Positions 16,901 through 25,641 are shown, counted from the stretch's first letter. The stretch: 64,000 nt of DNA from Bacillota bacterium (GCA_021787335.1 JAJYMC010000044.1:107900-171899), one strand, 5' to 3'. Made by a program: numbers and translations. The notes: generated by a model from the sequence alone, not told the origin.

Positions 16901-17518
16901 GTGTCCAAACGCGACAGAAACAGGGAAAAGTACGCCGTCCGGCGACCGGAGCCGCGCCAGGACAACCTATCGTTCATCTTCATCATCGCCGTCGGTCTGC
17001 TCTTGGCGGTGGGCATCGGAATCATGATCGGGATGACCATCGAGGGGGTGCGCGATCGGACCGCCGCGCCGCCGACTAACCAGACAGGCTCTGACCCAGC
17101 GGCGCAGATTGCCGCGTTCCAGGCCCAGGTGGCCAAGAACCCGAACGACGCCCAGGCCCTCTACGACCTCGCCGACGCCCTGAATACTCAGGCCCTGAAA
17201 ACACAGGGCGACTTCACGACGGCAATAGGATACTATGAGCGGGCCCTGGCTTTAAGGCCGAACGACCTGAACATCATGACCGACCTCGGGACGGCCTACT
17301 GGTACTCGGGCGACCCCGACAAGGGGCTGGACACTTACGCCAAGGTCCTGAAGATCGACCCGAAGTTCCCGAACGCCATCTTCAACAAGGGCGTCGTCCT
17401 CTTGGAGGGGAAGAAGGATAAGGCTGGAGCGGCCCAAGCTTTCCAGTTGTACCTGCAGCTCTATCCGAACGGAGATGGCGCGGCTAAGGCAAAGGAATTG
17501 CTCCAGCAGACCAAGTAA
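16901..17518 (+). CDS. Membrane-anchored tetratricopeptide repeat protein
   Basis: This 205-residue protein starts with a charged cytoplasmic stretch, then one membrane helix (FIFIIAVGLLLAVGIGIMIG), a Thr/Pro-rich linker and about three TPR units. Examples are NDAQALYDLADALNTQALKT, AIGYYERALALRPNDLNIMT and LDTYAKVLKIDPKFPNAIFN. TPRs mediate protein-protein contacts, and the partner here is unknown. The GTG at 16901 has a GGAGGAA site. A possible -10 TAAAAT lies at 16862. A strong terminator follows, so the gene is monocistronic. Confidence 0.85.
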   Translation: MSKRDRNREKYAVRRPEPRQDNLSFIFIIAVGLLLAVGIGIMIGMTIEGVRDRTAAPPTNQTGSDPAAQIAAFQAQVAKNPNDAQALYDLADALNTQALKTQGDFTTAIGYYERALALRPNDLNIMTDLGTAYWYSGDPDKGLDTYAKVLKIDPKFPNAIFNKGVVLLEGKKDKAGAAQAFQLYLQLYPNGDGAAKAKELLQQTK

Positions 17519-17549
17519 AGAGACATCGAGGCGCGAATACTGAACAGAG

Positions 17550-17585
17550 ACGCCCGTCCCCTCGTGGGGGCGGGCGTTCGTTCGT
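17550..17585 (+). terminator. Rho-independent terminator after the TPR gene
   Basis: A 12-bp stem ACGCCCGTCCCC / GGGGGCGGGCGT with loop TCGT (17550-17577) is followed by TCGTTCGTTT. Confidence 0.8.
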
Positions 17586-17618
17586 TTAGCGGCCGGGCAT
17601 TCCGGCCACATTAGGGGC

Positions 17619-19223
17619 ATGAAGCGCGTGCAGACCATGACCGTCACCGCGGGGCAAGAGAAAGAAGGCCTCCGCCGAGCCGTCGGCGTCTGGGGCTCGT
17701 TCACCTGGGGCTACGCCGACGTCGGGGCCGACGTCTACGTGGCCCTCGGCCTCGTCATGGGGGCGGCCCACGGGGGGACCCCGGCCGCCTTCGCCATGAC
17801 CGGCCTCATCTACCTCTTCATCGGCCTGGCCTACACGGAACTGGCGGCGACCTACCCGGTCGCCGGCGGGGGGCAGTATTATACCCTGCGCGGCCTGGGG
17901 GACTTCCTCGGCTTCACGTCCGGTTGGGCCCTGCTCCTCGACTTCACCATCGACGTGTCGCTCTTCGCCCTGTCGGCGGCGGGCTACGTCAACTTCTTCT
18001 TCCCGGCCCTGCAGAAACAGCCGTGGCTGGCCATCGAAGCGATCGCCGGGATCGGCTTCCTCATCTTCCTCAACCTGCGGGGCATCCGGGAATCATCGCG
18101 GATGAACGAGGTCTTTTGCGCCGTCGACATGGTCAACGAGTCGGTCATCATCCTCTTCGGCTTTCTCTTCGCCTTCAACCCGGAGCTCTTCACCTATCAG
18201 TTCATCCACCAGTTCCCGTCGCGGCACGACTTCCTCTACGGGGCGTCCATCGCCATCATCTCCTTCGTCGGCCTGGAGTCCATCTCCCAGGCGGCCGAGG
18301 AGACGCTGCGCCCGGCGACCATCGTCCCCCGGACGTCGCTGGCCCTCATCTTCACCGTCCTCATCTACGCCCTCAGCTTCTCCGTCCTCAGCCTGGGGAT
18401 CCTCCCCTGGCAGGTCATCGCGGCCAATCAGGGTGACCCGGTGGCCGTCCTGGCCAAGCACATCCCGATCATCGGCTTCATCGCCGGGCCGTTCACCGCC
18501 CTCCTGGCGGCGACCCTCGTCTTCGCCTCGGCCAACACCGGGGTCATGGGCTACTCCCGAATCACCTGGTCGATGAGCAACTTCCGCCTGCTTCCGAAGT
18601 GGTTCTCGGCCATCCACCCGGTCCACAGGACGCCGTACCGGACCATCCTGGTCTTCTCGATGATCGCCATCGCCGAGGTCATCCTGGCCTCGCTGTCGGC
18701 CAATGCCTATGACACCCTGGCCAACATGTACGCCTTCGGCGCCGTGACCGGCTACATCCTGGTCCTCACGTCCCTCATCCACCTGCGCTTCGCCGACCCA
18801 TACTCGCCGCGTCCATACAAGGTGCCCTTCAACGTCACCGTGAACTACCGAGGCCGGCGCGTGGCCGTGCCCATCATGGGCTTCCTCGGCCTGTTCGGGA
18901 GCATCTTCATCTGGGCCCTGGTGGTGGCGACCCACCGTATCGGGCGGATCGCCGGCCCGGCCTGGATCCTCCTGGGGTACATCGGCTACTTCGTCTTCCG
19001 CAAGGCCGACGGGTTGCCGGTGTTCGGCAACATCAAGCGGGACTGGGAGGCGGAGCAGATCCGGGTCCTGTCCGCGGCCGGGGAGGAATCCATCCTCAAG
19101 GCCTACCAGGACGCCCTGGCCAAGCGGGACCGGGAGCTGGCCGCGAAGGGTGGCGGGGAAGAGGGCGGGGGAGAGGGCCGGAGCGGGAGCGGGAGTGGGG
19201 GCGGCAGAGAGGAAAACGGCTGA
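17619..19223 (+). CDS. APC superfamily amino acid permease
   Basis: This 534-residue polytopic membrane protein has about 12 hydrophobic segments. The APC-type first helix region GSFTWGYADVGADVYVALGL contains the unwound glycine motif, and helix 3 carries LAYTELAATYPVAGGGQYY. A conserved helix 6 region reads GASIAIISFVGLESISQAAEE. The charged, Gly/Glu-rich C-terminal tail after about residue 505 is cytoplasmic. Members take up amino acids or amines with protons. Specificity cannot be read by eye. It is flanked by terminators on both sides, so it is transcribed alone. The start is an ATG at 17619 behind a weak AGGGG. Confidence 0.88.
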   Translation: MKRVQTMTVTAGQEKEGLRRAVGVWGSFTWGYADVGADVYVALGLVMGAAHGGTPAAFAMTGLIYLFIGLAYTELAATYPVAGGGQYYTLRGLGDFLGFTSGWALLLDFTIDVSLFALSAAGYVNFFFPALQKQPWLAIEAIAGIGFLIFLNLRGIRESSRMNEVFCAVDMVNESVIILFGFLFAFNPELFTYQFIHQFPSRHDFLYGASIAIISFVGLESISQAAEETLRPATIVPRTSLALIFTVLIYALSFSVLSLGILPWQVIAANQGDPVAVLAKHIPIIGFIAGPFTALLAATLVFASANTGVMGYSRITWSMSNFRLLPKWFSAIHPVHRTPYRTILVFSMIAIAEVILASLSANAYDTLANMYAFGAVTGYILVLTSLIHLRFADPYSPRPYKVPFNVTVNYRGRRVAVPIMGFLGLFGSIFIWALVVATHRIGRIAGPAWILLGYIGYFVFRKADGLPVFGNIKRDWEAEQIRVLSAAGEESILKAYQDALAKRDRELAAKGGGEEGGGEGRSGSGSGGGREENG

Positions 19224-19239
19224 CCAAGGGCGAACCTTT

Positions 19240-19271
19240 AAACCCGCCTTGACCCGCGGGTTTTGTTTTTT
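19240..19271 (+). terminator. Rho-independent terminator after the permease
   Basis: The stem AAACCCGC / GCGGGTTT (19240-19263) is followed by TTGTTTTTTG. Confidence 0.8.
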
Positions 19272-19354
19272 GTCCACGGCTGGCGGGCCTGTCCAAAGCA
19301 GGTTATAATTAGGCGGGACCCCAGCTCGGAGAACATGTCGAAAGGGTGGCTGGT

Positions 19355-20194
19355 ATGGGGAAGGGAGGTCTGACCTGGCGGTGGTTCTGCGCCGGGCTCG
19401 CCCTCGTGGCCCTCACAGGCCTCGTGGTTGGCTGCCGGCGCGCGCCGGCGGCCGGGGCGTCCATCACCCTGGCCGGCTCGACCTCCGTGCAGCCGTTCGC
19501 CGAGCTTCTGGCCGAGGACTACATGTCCAAGGGGGGCAAGCAGTCCGTCAACGTCCAGGGTGGCGGCTCCAGTGCCGGGATTCAAGCGGCCGAGACCGGG
19601 GCGGCCCAGATCGGCATGTCCTCCCGCGAACTCAAGCCGGATGAGAAAGCGGTCCTGTACCAGTTCCCCATCGCCCACGACGCCATCGCCATCATCGTCA
19701 ACCCCACGAACCACCTCGACGGCTTGACCAGCGCCCAGGTCCGCGGAATCTTCTCGGGGGTCATCCGGAACTGGAAGGACCTCGGCGGCCCGGACAAGGC
19801 CATCACCGTCATCAGCCGCGAAGAGGGCTCCGGTACCCGGGGTTCCTTCGACGAGATGATAATGAAAGACGCCGAGGTCTCCCCGGCGGCGCTCGTCCAA
19901 GACTCCAACGGCTCGGTCCGGGAGACCGTGGCCGGCGACCCGTACGCCATCGGCTATCTCTCCCTCGGCCTCGTTGACCCGCGCGTGCGGGCGGTCAAGC
20001 TGGATGGGGTGGAGGCGACCCTGGCCACCGCCAGGTCCAAGGAGTACCCGGTGGTTCGGCCGTTCCTTTTCCTGACCAAGGCCGAGCCCACCGGCACGGC
20101 CAAGGATTTCATCGACTACGTCCTGAGCCCGGAGGGGCAGAAGATACTGCTCCGCGAGGGCCTGGTGCCGGTCGACCCGAACGTCGGCCAGTAG
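19355..20194 (+). CDS. pstS: Phosphate ABC transporter substrate-binding lipoprotein PstS
   Basis: This 279-residue lipoprotein has a signal peptide with lipobox LVVGC. The PstS body follows with ITLAGSTSVQPFAELLAEDY, GGGSSAGIQAAETGAAQIGM and ISREEGSGTRGSFDE, the last two forming the phosphate-binding pocket. ATG 19355 is preferred to the GTG three codons upstream, which would sit in the ribosome-binding site (AAAGGGTGG). A TATAAT at 19303-19308 may be its -10. It heads a pstS-C-A-B1-B2-phoU operon for high-affinity phosphate uptake. I found no clear PhoP box. Confidence 0.92.
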   Translation: MGKGGLTWRWFCAGLALVALTGLVVGCRRAPAAGASITLAGSTSVQPFAELLAEDYMSKGGKQSVNVQGGGSSAGIQAAETGAAQIGMSSRELKPDEKAVLYQFPIAHDAIAIIVNPTNHLDGLTSAQVRGIFSGVIRNWKDLGGPDKAITVISREEGSGTRGSFDEMIMKDAEVSPAALVQDSNGSVRETVAGDPYAIGYLSLGLVDPRVRAVKLDGVEATLATARSKEYPVVRPFLFLTKAEPTGTAKDFIDYVLSPEGQKILLREGLVPVDPNVGQ

Positions 20195-20210
20195 GCCTGG
20201 AGGCGACCCC

Positions 20211-21137
20211 ATGTCCGAGGAAGGACGTGTGACCCGGGAAGGGCACCCAAAGCGCGGGCGGCGGCGGGCCGGCCTCAGTGAGCGCGGCGTGGAGCGCGTC
20301 CTCACCGTGGTCGCCCTGTCGGCCATCGGCGTCCTCGGCCTGATCACCGTGTTCATCTTCATCGGCGGTCTGCCGGCCATCGCCAAGACCGGGCTGTGGG
20401 CCTTCGTCTCCGGCCACAAGTGGGCCCCGGGGCGAGGCGTCTTCGGCATCTTCCCGATGATCATGGGCTCTCTGTGGGTGACCATCGGCGCCCTGGCCAT
20501 CGGCGTCCCGCTGTCCCTGGCCTGCGCCATTTTCCTGGCCGAGGTGGCCCCGCCGAAGACGGCCCGGGTGATCAAGCCGGCCATCGAACTCCTGGCCGGC
20601 ATCCCGTCGGTCATCTATGGGTTCATGGGCCTGGTCATCCTGGTGCCGCTCATCCGCACCCACCTGGGCGGCCCCGGGTTCTCCGTCCTGGCCTCGTCGG
20701 TCGTCCTCGGGATAATGATCCTGCCGACGGTCATCAGCATCTCCTACGACGCCATGAAGGCCGTTCCCGAGGCCTACCGCGACGGCTCCCTGGCCCTCGG
20801 GGCCACCAAGTGGCAGACCATCGTCATGGTCCTCCTGCCGGCCGCCCGCTCGGGGATCCTGGCCGCGATCATCCTTGGGATGGGCCGGGCCATCGGCGAG
20901 ACGATGGCCGTCATCATGGTCGCCGGCAACGCCACCATGGTCCCCGGCTCCTTGCTGGACCCGGTCCGCACGCTGACCAGCAACATCGCCCTGGAGATGG
21001 GCTACGCCGCCGGGACGCACCGGGCGGCCCTCTTCGGGACGGGGGTCATCCTCTTCGTCATCATCATGCTGCTGTCTATTCTCGCCAGCTTCACCACCAC
21101 CGCCAGGGGCAAGGCCAAGGTGAACCCCAAGCCATGA
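20211..21137 (+). CDS. pstC: Phosphate ABC transporter permease PstC
   Basis: This 308-residue permease has six predicted helices. A basic N-terminus leads into VLTVVALSAIGVLGLITVFI, and the binding-protein-dependent permease EAA loop is PEAYRDGSLALGATKWQTI. It follows pstS by 16 bp and overlaps pstA by ATGA, so it is translationally coupled. PstC and PstA together form the membrane channel for phosphate. Confidence 0.93.
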   Translation: MSEEGRVTREGHPKRGRRRAGLSERGVERVLTVVALSAIGVLGLITVFIFIGGLPAIAKTGLWAFVSGHKWAPGRGVFGIFPMIMGSLWVTIGALAIGVPLSLACAIFLAEVAPPKTARVIKPAIELLAGIPSVIYGFMGLVILVPLIRTHLGGPGFSVLASSVVLGIMILPTVISISYDAMKAVPEAYRDGSLALGATKWQTIVMVLLPAARSGILAAIILGMGRAIGETMAVIMVAGNATMVPGSLLDPVRTLTSNIALEMGYAAGTHRAALFGTGVILFVIIMLLSILASFTTTARGKAKVNPKP

Positions 21138-21970
21138 ACAACCGCGCCATCGTCGCCCACAAGGTCGCTGTCGGAGTGCTCTGGGCCAGCGCCGTACTGA
21201 CTCTCGGCATCCTCGTCTTCATCCTGGCCTATATCCTCTACCACGGCCTGCCCGTCCTGTCGTGGTCGTTCATCAGCCAGTCCCCGACGGAGATGGGGCG
21301 CAGCGGGGGCATCCTGCCGACCATCGTCGGCACCTTCGCCCTGACCATCCTGGCCCTGGCCATCGCCACGCCCCTCGGCGTCGGCACGGCCATCTTCCTG
21401 ACCGAGTACACGCGGCCGGGGCCGCTGACCCGGGTCGTCCGCTTCGGGGCCGAGAGCCTGGCCGGGGTACCCTCGATCATCTTCGGCCTCTTCGGGTTCA
21501 TGTTCTTCGTCATTTACCTGGGCCTCGGGTGGTCCATCCTGTCGGGGGCCCTGACCCTGGCGGCGATGATCCTCCCGACCATCATCCGGACGTCCGAGGA
21601 GGCCATCCGGGCGGTGCCGGACTCGTACCGTGAGATCAGCTTCGCCCTGGGCGGCACGCGCTGGCAGACGGTGACCCGGGCGGTCCTGCCGTCGGCCTTG
21701 CCCGGCATCCTCACCGGGGTCATGCTCGGCATGGGTCGCAGCATCGGAGAGACGGCGGCGGTCATCTTCACGGCCGGATCCACCCTGCGCCTGCCGACCT
21801 CGGTCACGGACCCGGTGCGGACGATGGCCGTCCACTTCTACATCCTCGCCCGCGAGGGCATCTCGATGCCCAACGCTTACGGCACGGCGGCCATTCTGGT
21901 CATCTCAATCCTGGCGGTGAACTTCGTGGCCTATTGGCTGATGCAGCGGTTCATCGCCCGTCACTCGTAG
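21134..21970 (+). CDS. pstA: Phosphate ABC transporter permease PstA
   Basis: This 278-residue permease has six helices and the EAA loop PDSYREISFALGGTRWQTV. A conserved stretch AESLAGVPSIIFGLFGFMFF is typical of PstA. The ATG overlaps the pstC stop (ATGA). It partners PstC and is followed 9 bp later by the first of two pstB genes. Confidence 0.93.
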   Translation: MNNRAIVAHKVAVGVLWASAVLTLGILVFILAYILYHGLPVLSWSFISQSPTEMGRSGGILPTIVGTFALTILALAIATPLGVGTAIFLTEYTRPGPLTRVVRFGAESLAGVPSIIFGLFGFMFFVIYLGLGWSILSGALTLAAMILPTIIRTSEEAIRAVPDSYREISFALGGTRWQTVTRAVLPSALPGILTGVMLGMGRSIGETAAVIFTAGSTLRLPTSVTDPVRTMAVHFYILAREGISMPNAYGTAAILVISILAVNFVAYWLMQRFIARHS

Positions 21971-21979
21971 GGGGCGGCC

Positions 21980-22747
21980 ATGACCAACGGCGGTCCGCCC
22001 AAACTGGCGGCGAACGGACTCAGCTATCATTACGGGGACCTGCAGGCCCTGCGGAACGTGACCCTCGAGGTCCAGCCGAACGACCTCCTGACGATCATGG
22101 GCCCGACGGGCAGCGGGAAGACCACGCTCCTCCGGGCCTTCAACCGCCTCAACGACATGCTGACGGGGACGAGGATGACCGGTCGGCTGGACATGGACGG
22201 ACTCGACCTCTATGGCCCGGAGACCGACCCGGCCGAGGTCCGGCGGAGGATCGGGATGGTCTTCGCCCTGCCCATCCCGCTGCCGATGTCCATCTACGAC
22301 AACGTCGCCTACGGCCCGCGGCTGCACGGCGTGACCAGGAAGGCCGAACTCGACGAGGTCGTCGAGAAAGGGCTGCGCGACGCCATCCTCTGGGATGAAG
22401 TCAAGGATCGTCTGGTCGACTCGGCCCTGCGGCTCTCGGGCGGGCAGCAGCAGCGCCTGTCCATCGCCCGCGTTCTGGCTGTGGAACCGGAGGTCATCCT
22501 CCTCGATGAGCCGACCTCCGGCCTCGACCCCATCTCCACCCTGCGCATCGAGGAACTCCTGAAGCAGTTGCGGGAGCGCTACACCATCGTCCTCGTGACC
22601 CACAACCCCCAGCAGGCCGCCCGGGTCGGGGAGCGGGTCGCCTTCTTCTACCTCGGTGAGCTGGTCGAGACAGGGCCGAGCCAACGGGTCTTCACCCGGC
22701 CGCTCGACCGGCGGACCGAGGACTACATCTCTGGCCGTTTCGGCTAG
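21980..22747 (+). CDS. pstB: Phosphate ABC transporter ATPase PstB1 (Q-loop glutamine missing)
   Basis: This 255-residue ATPase has Walker A GPTGSGKTT (41-49), an intact signature LSGGQQQRL (152-160), Walker B ILLDEPTSGLD and the H-loop histidine in VTHNPQQ. The Q-loop, normally VFQRPNPFPMSIYDN in PstB, reads VFALPIPLPMSIYDN here, so the glutamine is Ala96. This is the reverse of the next gene, whose Q-loop is intact and signature damaged. Together they look like an obligate heterodimer with one competent composite site. Both sit in the pst operon between pstA and phoU. Confidence 0.92.
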   Translation: MTNGGPPKLAANGLSYHYGDLQALRNVTLEVQPNDLLTIMGPTGSGKTTLLRAFNRLNDMLTGTRMTGRLDMDGLDLYGPETDPAEVRRRIGMVFALPIPLPMSIYDNVAYGPRLHGVTRKAELDEVVEKGLRDAILWDEVKDRLVDSALRLSGGQQQRLSIARVLAVEPEVILLDEPTSGLDPISTLRIEELLKQLRERYTIVLVTHNPQQAARVGERVAFFYLGELVETGPSQRVFTRPLDRRTEDYISGRFG

Positions 22748-22780
22748 ACCGGCCCCACGCCCGGCAAGGAGGGCGCCTTC

Positions 22781-23557
22781 TTGGCCATCCGACAACCCAA
22801 CGAACTTCATCCCAAGGTCGAAGTGAAGGACCTGGACCTCTACTACGGTCAGCACCAGGCCCTCAAGAAGGTCAGCCTGACCTTCTACGCCAACCAGGTG
22901 ACGGCGATCATCGGACCCTCCGGGTGCGGGAAATCGACCCTCCTCCGGTGCCTGAACCGGATGAACGACACCATCCCCGGGATCAGGGTCGAGGGCCGCG
23001 TCGCCCTGGACGGGACGGACATCTACGGCCGGCGGCAGGATCTGACCCGGCTGCGGAAGTCCGTCGGGATGGTCTTCCAGCGTCCCAACGTCTTCCCTTT
23101 GTCCATCTTGGACAACGTCGCCTACGGGCCGAAGGTGCATGGACTGAAGGACCGGGCCCGTTTATCCGAAATAGTGGAAAGGAGCCTCGCCGCGGTGGGG
23201 CTGTGGGGCGAGGTCCGCGAACGACTCAACGTCTCGGCCCTGGAGCTATCGCTGGGGAACCGCCAGCTGCTCTGCCTGGCCCGGCTCGTCGCCGTCGAGC
23301 CGGAGGTCATCCTCCTCGACGAGCCGGCCTCGGCCCTGGACCCCATCTCCACTCTGCGGATCGAAGAGCTCATGCGGGAGCTGCAGAAGGAATACACCAT
23401 CATCATCGTCACTCATAACATGCAGCAGGCCGCCCGGGCCTCCGACCGGACCGCCTTCATGCTCAGCGGCGAACTCGTCGAGTATGGCGAGACCCGCCAG
23501 ATCTTCACCAACCCACGCGACACGCGCACCGAGCGTTACGTCACAGGTAAACTCTGA
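22781..23557 (+). CDS. pstB: Phosphate ABC transporter ATPase PstB2 (degenerate signature motif)
   Basis: This 258-residue ATPase has Walker [10 protein letters not shown] (45-53), the canonical Q-loop [15 protein letters not shown] (Gln100), Walker [12 protein letters not shown] and an H-loop histidine in VTHNMQQ. Its ABC signature is LSLGNRQ (156-162) instead of LSGGQQQ. The signature residues contact ATP bound to the partner subunit, so a PstB2 homodimer should be poor. A PstB1-PstB2 dimer would keep one site with PstB2 Walker A and Q-loop plus PstB1 signature. The start is TTG 22781, after AAGGAGG. It lies 33 bp after pstB1. Confidence 0.92.
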   Translation: MAIRQPNELHPKVEVKDLDLYYGQHQALKKVSLTFYANQVTAIIGPSGCGKSTLLRCLNRMNDTIPGIRVEGRVALDGTDIYGRRQDLTRLRKSVGMVFQRPNVFPLSILDNVAYGPKVHGLKDRARLSEIVERSLAAVGLWGEVRERLNVSALELSLGNRQLLCLARLVAVEPEVILLDEPASALDPISTLRIEELMRELQKEYTIIIVTHNMQQAARASDRTAFMLSGELVEYGETRQIFTNPRDTRTERYVTGKL

Positions 23558-23657
23558 CCCGTCTCCCGGACCGGCCACCGACCCGCCGGCCAGGGTGAGA
23601 CGGAAGCCCTCAGGGGCGGCATACTATAGAGGGTCGGTTTTCAAGGGGGTAGTCCGC

Positions 23658-24317
23658 TTGTCCGTGCGGGAGAGTTTCGATCGGGAACTCCAGGTGCTCC
23701 AGAAGGACCTGCTGAAGATGGGGATGGTCGCCGAGGACATGGTCCACAAGGCCTTGCAGGCCCTGGCCAACCGCGACGCCGCCCTGGCCGACACCGTCCT
23801 CGCCATGGACGACGACGTCGACCGCCTCAATCTGGATATCGAGTCCCGGTGCCTGCAGCTCATCGCGCTTCAGCAGCCGATGGCCAAGGACCTCCGGACC
23901 ATCGCCGCGGTGATGAAGATCATCACCGACGTCGAGCGGGTCGGAGACTACGCCGTGGACATCGCCAAGGAGTCCGTCAAGCTGGCCGACCGGCCGCTCT
24001 TCAAGCCCCTGGTGGACATCCCGAGGATGGCCGAACTGGTCAAGAAGATGCTCCGGGAGAGCCTCGAGGGCTTCGTCACCCGGGACCTGAACCTCATCCA
24101 CCAGATGATCCGCCACGACGACGACGTGGACCACCTCTACAAGTACCTCTTCGATGAGCTGATGCAGTTCATGGAGAAGGACCCCAAGCTGGTCTATCAG
24201 GCCCTCCACCTGTTGATGATCACGCGGAGCCTGGAACGCATCGCCGACCACATCACCAACATCGGCGAGCGGGTCATCTATATGGAGACCGGCGAGATGA
24301 AGGAGCTGCACGCATAG
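23658..24317 (+). CDS. phoU: Phosphate signalling protein PhoU
   Basis: This 219-residue protein is two PhoU helical repeats. It begins with RESFDRELQVLQKDLLKMG and has MDDDVDRLNLDIESRCLQLI with metal-binding acidic residues. The second half has ITRSLERIADHITNIGERV. PhoU links the Pst transporter to the phosphate two-component system. The TTG at 23658 is chosen because AAGGGGG lies eight bases upstream; upstream in-frame codons lack any PhoU similarity. It ends the pst operon. About 200 bp without a recognisable gene separate it from the SASP gene. Confidence 0.93.
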   Translation: MSVRESFDRELQVLQKDLLKMGMVAEDMVHKALQALANRDAALADTVLAMDDDVDRLNLDIESRCLQLIALQQPMAKDLRTIAAVMKIITDVERVGDYAVDIAKESVKLADRPLFKPLVDIPRMAELVKKMLRESLEGFVTRDLNLIHQMIRHDDDVDHLYKYLFDELMQFMEKDPKLVYQALHLLMITRSLERIADHITNIGERVIYMETGEMKELHA

Positions 24318-24523
24318 GGCTGCGGAGTCCGTACTGAATGGCAAGAAGCCCGGCTGCCAACGCGGTCGGGCATTCCCGTGTTGACATAAGGCGACCATTC
24401 CGGGGCTTGAAACACCTGCGTAGATGGGGCCTTGGTGCTAGCCTTGGGAAAAAGTTCATGGTATGCCACCGGCGGGGCGGGTGAACCATAGCTCCAGAAA
24501 GAATGGAAAGTGAGGTGACATGA

Positions 24524-24817
24524 ATGGGCACTGGCTCTAGGAGCAACAAGGCTCTCGTCCAGGGGGCTCGCCCCGCGCTCGATAACTTCAAGTATCAGGT
24601 GGCGAACCAGATCGGGGTGAATCCCCCGCAGGACGGGTACTGGGGCGACCTTCCGGCCCGTCAGTGCGGCGCGGTGGGTGGCCACATGGTCCGTAGCATG
24701 ATCCAGATCGCCGAGCAGAGCCTGGCTGGTGGTGGGGCCGGCGCGGTTGGCGCCGCCACCTTCACCGGGACCCGGACGGCTGCTGGGACGACCCCCGGGA
24801 CAACGACCCGCCGGTAG
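24524..24817 (+). CDS. Alpha/beta-type small acid-soluble spore protein (variant)
   Basis: This 97-residue SASP contains the two conserved blocks: ALDNFKYQVANQIGVNPP and CGAVGGHMVRSMIQIAEQSL. SASPs coat spore DNA and are degraded by the GPR protease at germination. The usual GPR site (Y-E-I/F-A) reads KYQVAN here, with Gln in place of Glu. The usual RxNG turn is RQCG, giving a cysteine. A Gly/Ala/Thr-rich basic tail of about 25 residues extends beyond the normal SASP end. The ATG lies behind a GTGAGGTGA site. A terminator follows. Sigma-G control is expected from the family, but no convincing promoter was seen. Confidence 0.9.
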   Translation: MGTGSRSNKALVQGARPALDNFKYQVANQIGVNPPQDGYWGDLPARQCGAVGGHMVRSMIQIAEQSLAGGGAGAVGAATFTGTRTAAGTTPGTTTRR

Positions 24818-24851
24818 GACATCCGGTCAACGCTGAGATGGTGAAGCTTTA

Positions 24852-24880
24852 GGAGAGCAGCAGCGCTGCTCTCCTTTTCA
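24852..24880 (+). terminator. Rho-independent terminator after the SASP gene
   Basis: A perfect 10-bp stem GGAGAGCAGC / GCTGCTCTCC with loop AGC is followed by TTTTCA. Confidence 0.88.
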
Positions 24881-25006
24881 TTGGCGGCGGGAGCAGGTCG
24901 GGGCCGCGCGGGGCCGGGCGGGGCGAAGGGCGGCTTGACCGCCCGGCCGCGGGAAGGGTATGATTTCCGGGAAAGGACAGGCAAGACCGAGGGGAGTGGG
25001 GGCGTC

Positions 25007-25312
25007 TTGGGCCATCCCGACCTGGATGAGATGAGCCGGCTTCTGGCCCGGTTGGCCGACCAGGCTCAGGCTCTGGCGGCCGGCGTGACCGAGGGTCGCG
25101 CCGAGCCCGGCCGGGCCCTTTTGGCCGCCTTTCGCCTGGAGCGGCGGGCGCGGGCTCTGGGCCGTCGCCTGCGGGCCTGCCCCGACCCCGAGGATCCGGC
25201 TGCGAAACGCCTTCTCGTCGCGGCCGAGGAGACCGCGGTCCTGCTCACCGCCGCGGTCAAACGATTGCGGGCTCAGGTGGCCGTTAAGGACCGCGCCGAA
25301 CGGGGAGAATAA
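25007..25312 (+). CDS. Small helical hypothetical protein
   Basis: The 101-residue product starts at TTG 25007, ten bases after GGGGAG; codons further upstream look non-coding. It is Ala/Arg/Leu-rich and predicted to be all-helical: SRLLARLADQAQALAAGV, FRLERRARALGRRL and LLVAAEETAVLLTAAVKRLR. No signal peptide, membrane segment or catalytic motif is visible, and I recognise no family. It is followed after 51 bp by another small basic gene in the same direction, and both precede a terminator. The place behind a SASP gene hints at a spore role, which is only a guess. Confidence 0.55.
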   Translation: MGHPDLDEMSRLLARLADQAQALAAGVTEGRAEPGRALLAAFRLERRARALGRRLRACPDPEDPAAKRLLVAAEETAVLLTAAVKRLRAQVAVKDRAERGE

Positions 25313-25363
25313 GCGCCAGACGAGGATGCCGGCCCGAAGGCGGCCGGCGGGAGGGATGCCAGG

Positions 25364-25564
25364 ATGGCGCGGCGAAAGAGGCCCCTTGTCGAAGGATCGC
25401 AAGATTTCCTCGAAGAACTCAGGCAGGCCACCTTGAGGGAGGTTTCGCGGCCGCTGCCGGAGGCCAGGCGGCGTTACCGTCCGACCGGCGAGCGGGCCCT
25501 GGACCGGATGTTCGAGGCCGCGGCGCGGGTCGCCGAACGCCACCGCCGGGGCGAGCCACGGTGA
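25364..25564 (+). CDS. Very small basic hypothetical protein
   Basis: This 66-residue, strongly basic product starts at ATG 25364 with GGGAGGG about ten bases upstream. It contains DFLEELRQATLREVSRPLPE and ends with AAARVAERHRRGEPR, helical and amphipathic. No known domain is recognised. It is the second gene of a two-gene unit after the SASP and ends 7 bp before a strong terminator. That arrangement supports it being a real gene. Confidence 0.5.
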   Translation: MARRKRPLVEGSQDFLEELRQATLREVSRPLPEARRRYRPTGERALDRMFEAAARVAERHRRGEPR

Positions 25565-25571
25565 ATGATGA

Positions 25572-25605
25572 GGGGAGCAGAGACTTTGCCTCTGCTCCCC
25601 GATTT
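25572..25605 (+). terminator. Rho-independent terminator after the small-gene pair
   Basis: An 11-bp stem GGGGAGCAGAG / CTCTGCTCCCC (25572-25600) is followed by GATTTT. The T-run is on the plus-strand side, so it serves the rightward genes. Confidence 0.82.
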
Positions 25606-25641
25606 TCGCGGTCGCTGTCTGCAGCAGTGACGGGAGTCCGC

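Noticed and set aside
23580..23640. CATACTA before phoU as a forespore promoter
   Set aside because: No matching -35 element; phoU is explained by the pst operon.
24440..24523. Sigma-G promoter for the first SASP (GTATG ... CATAGCT)
   Set aside because: The spacing of about 21 bp is too long and the -10 matches poorly.
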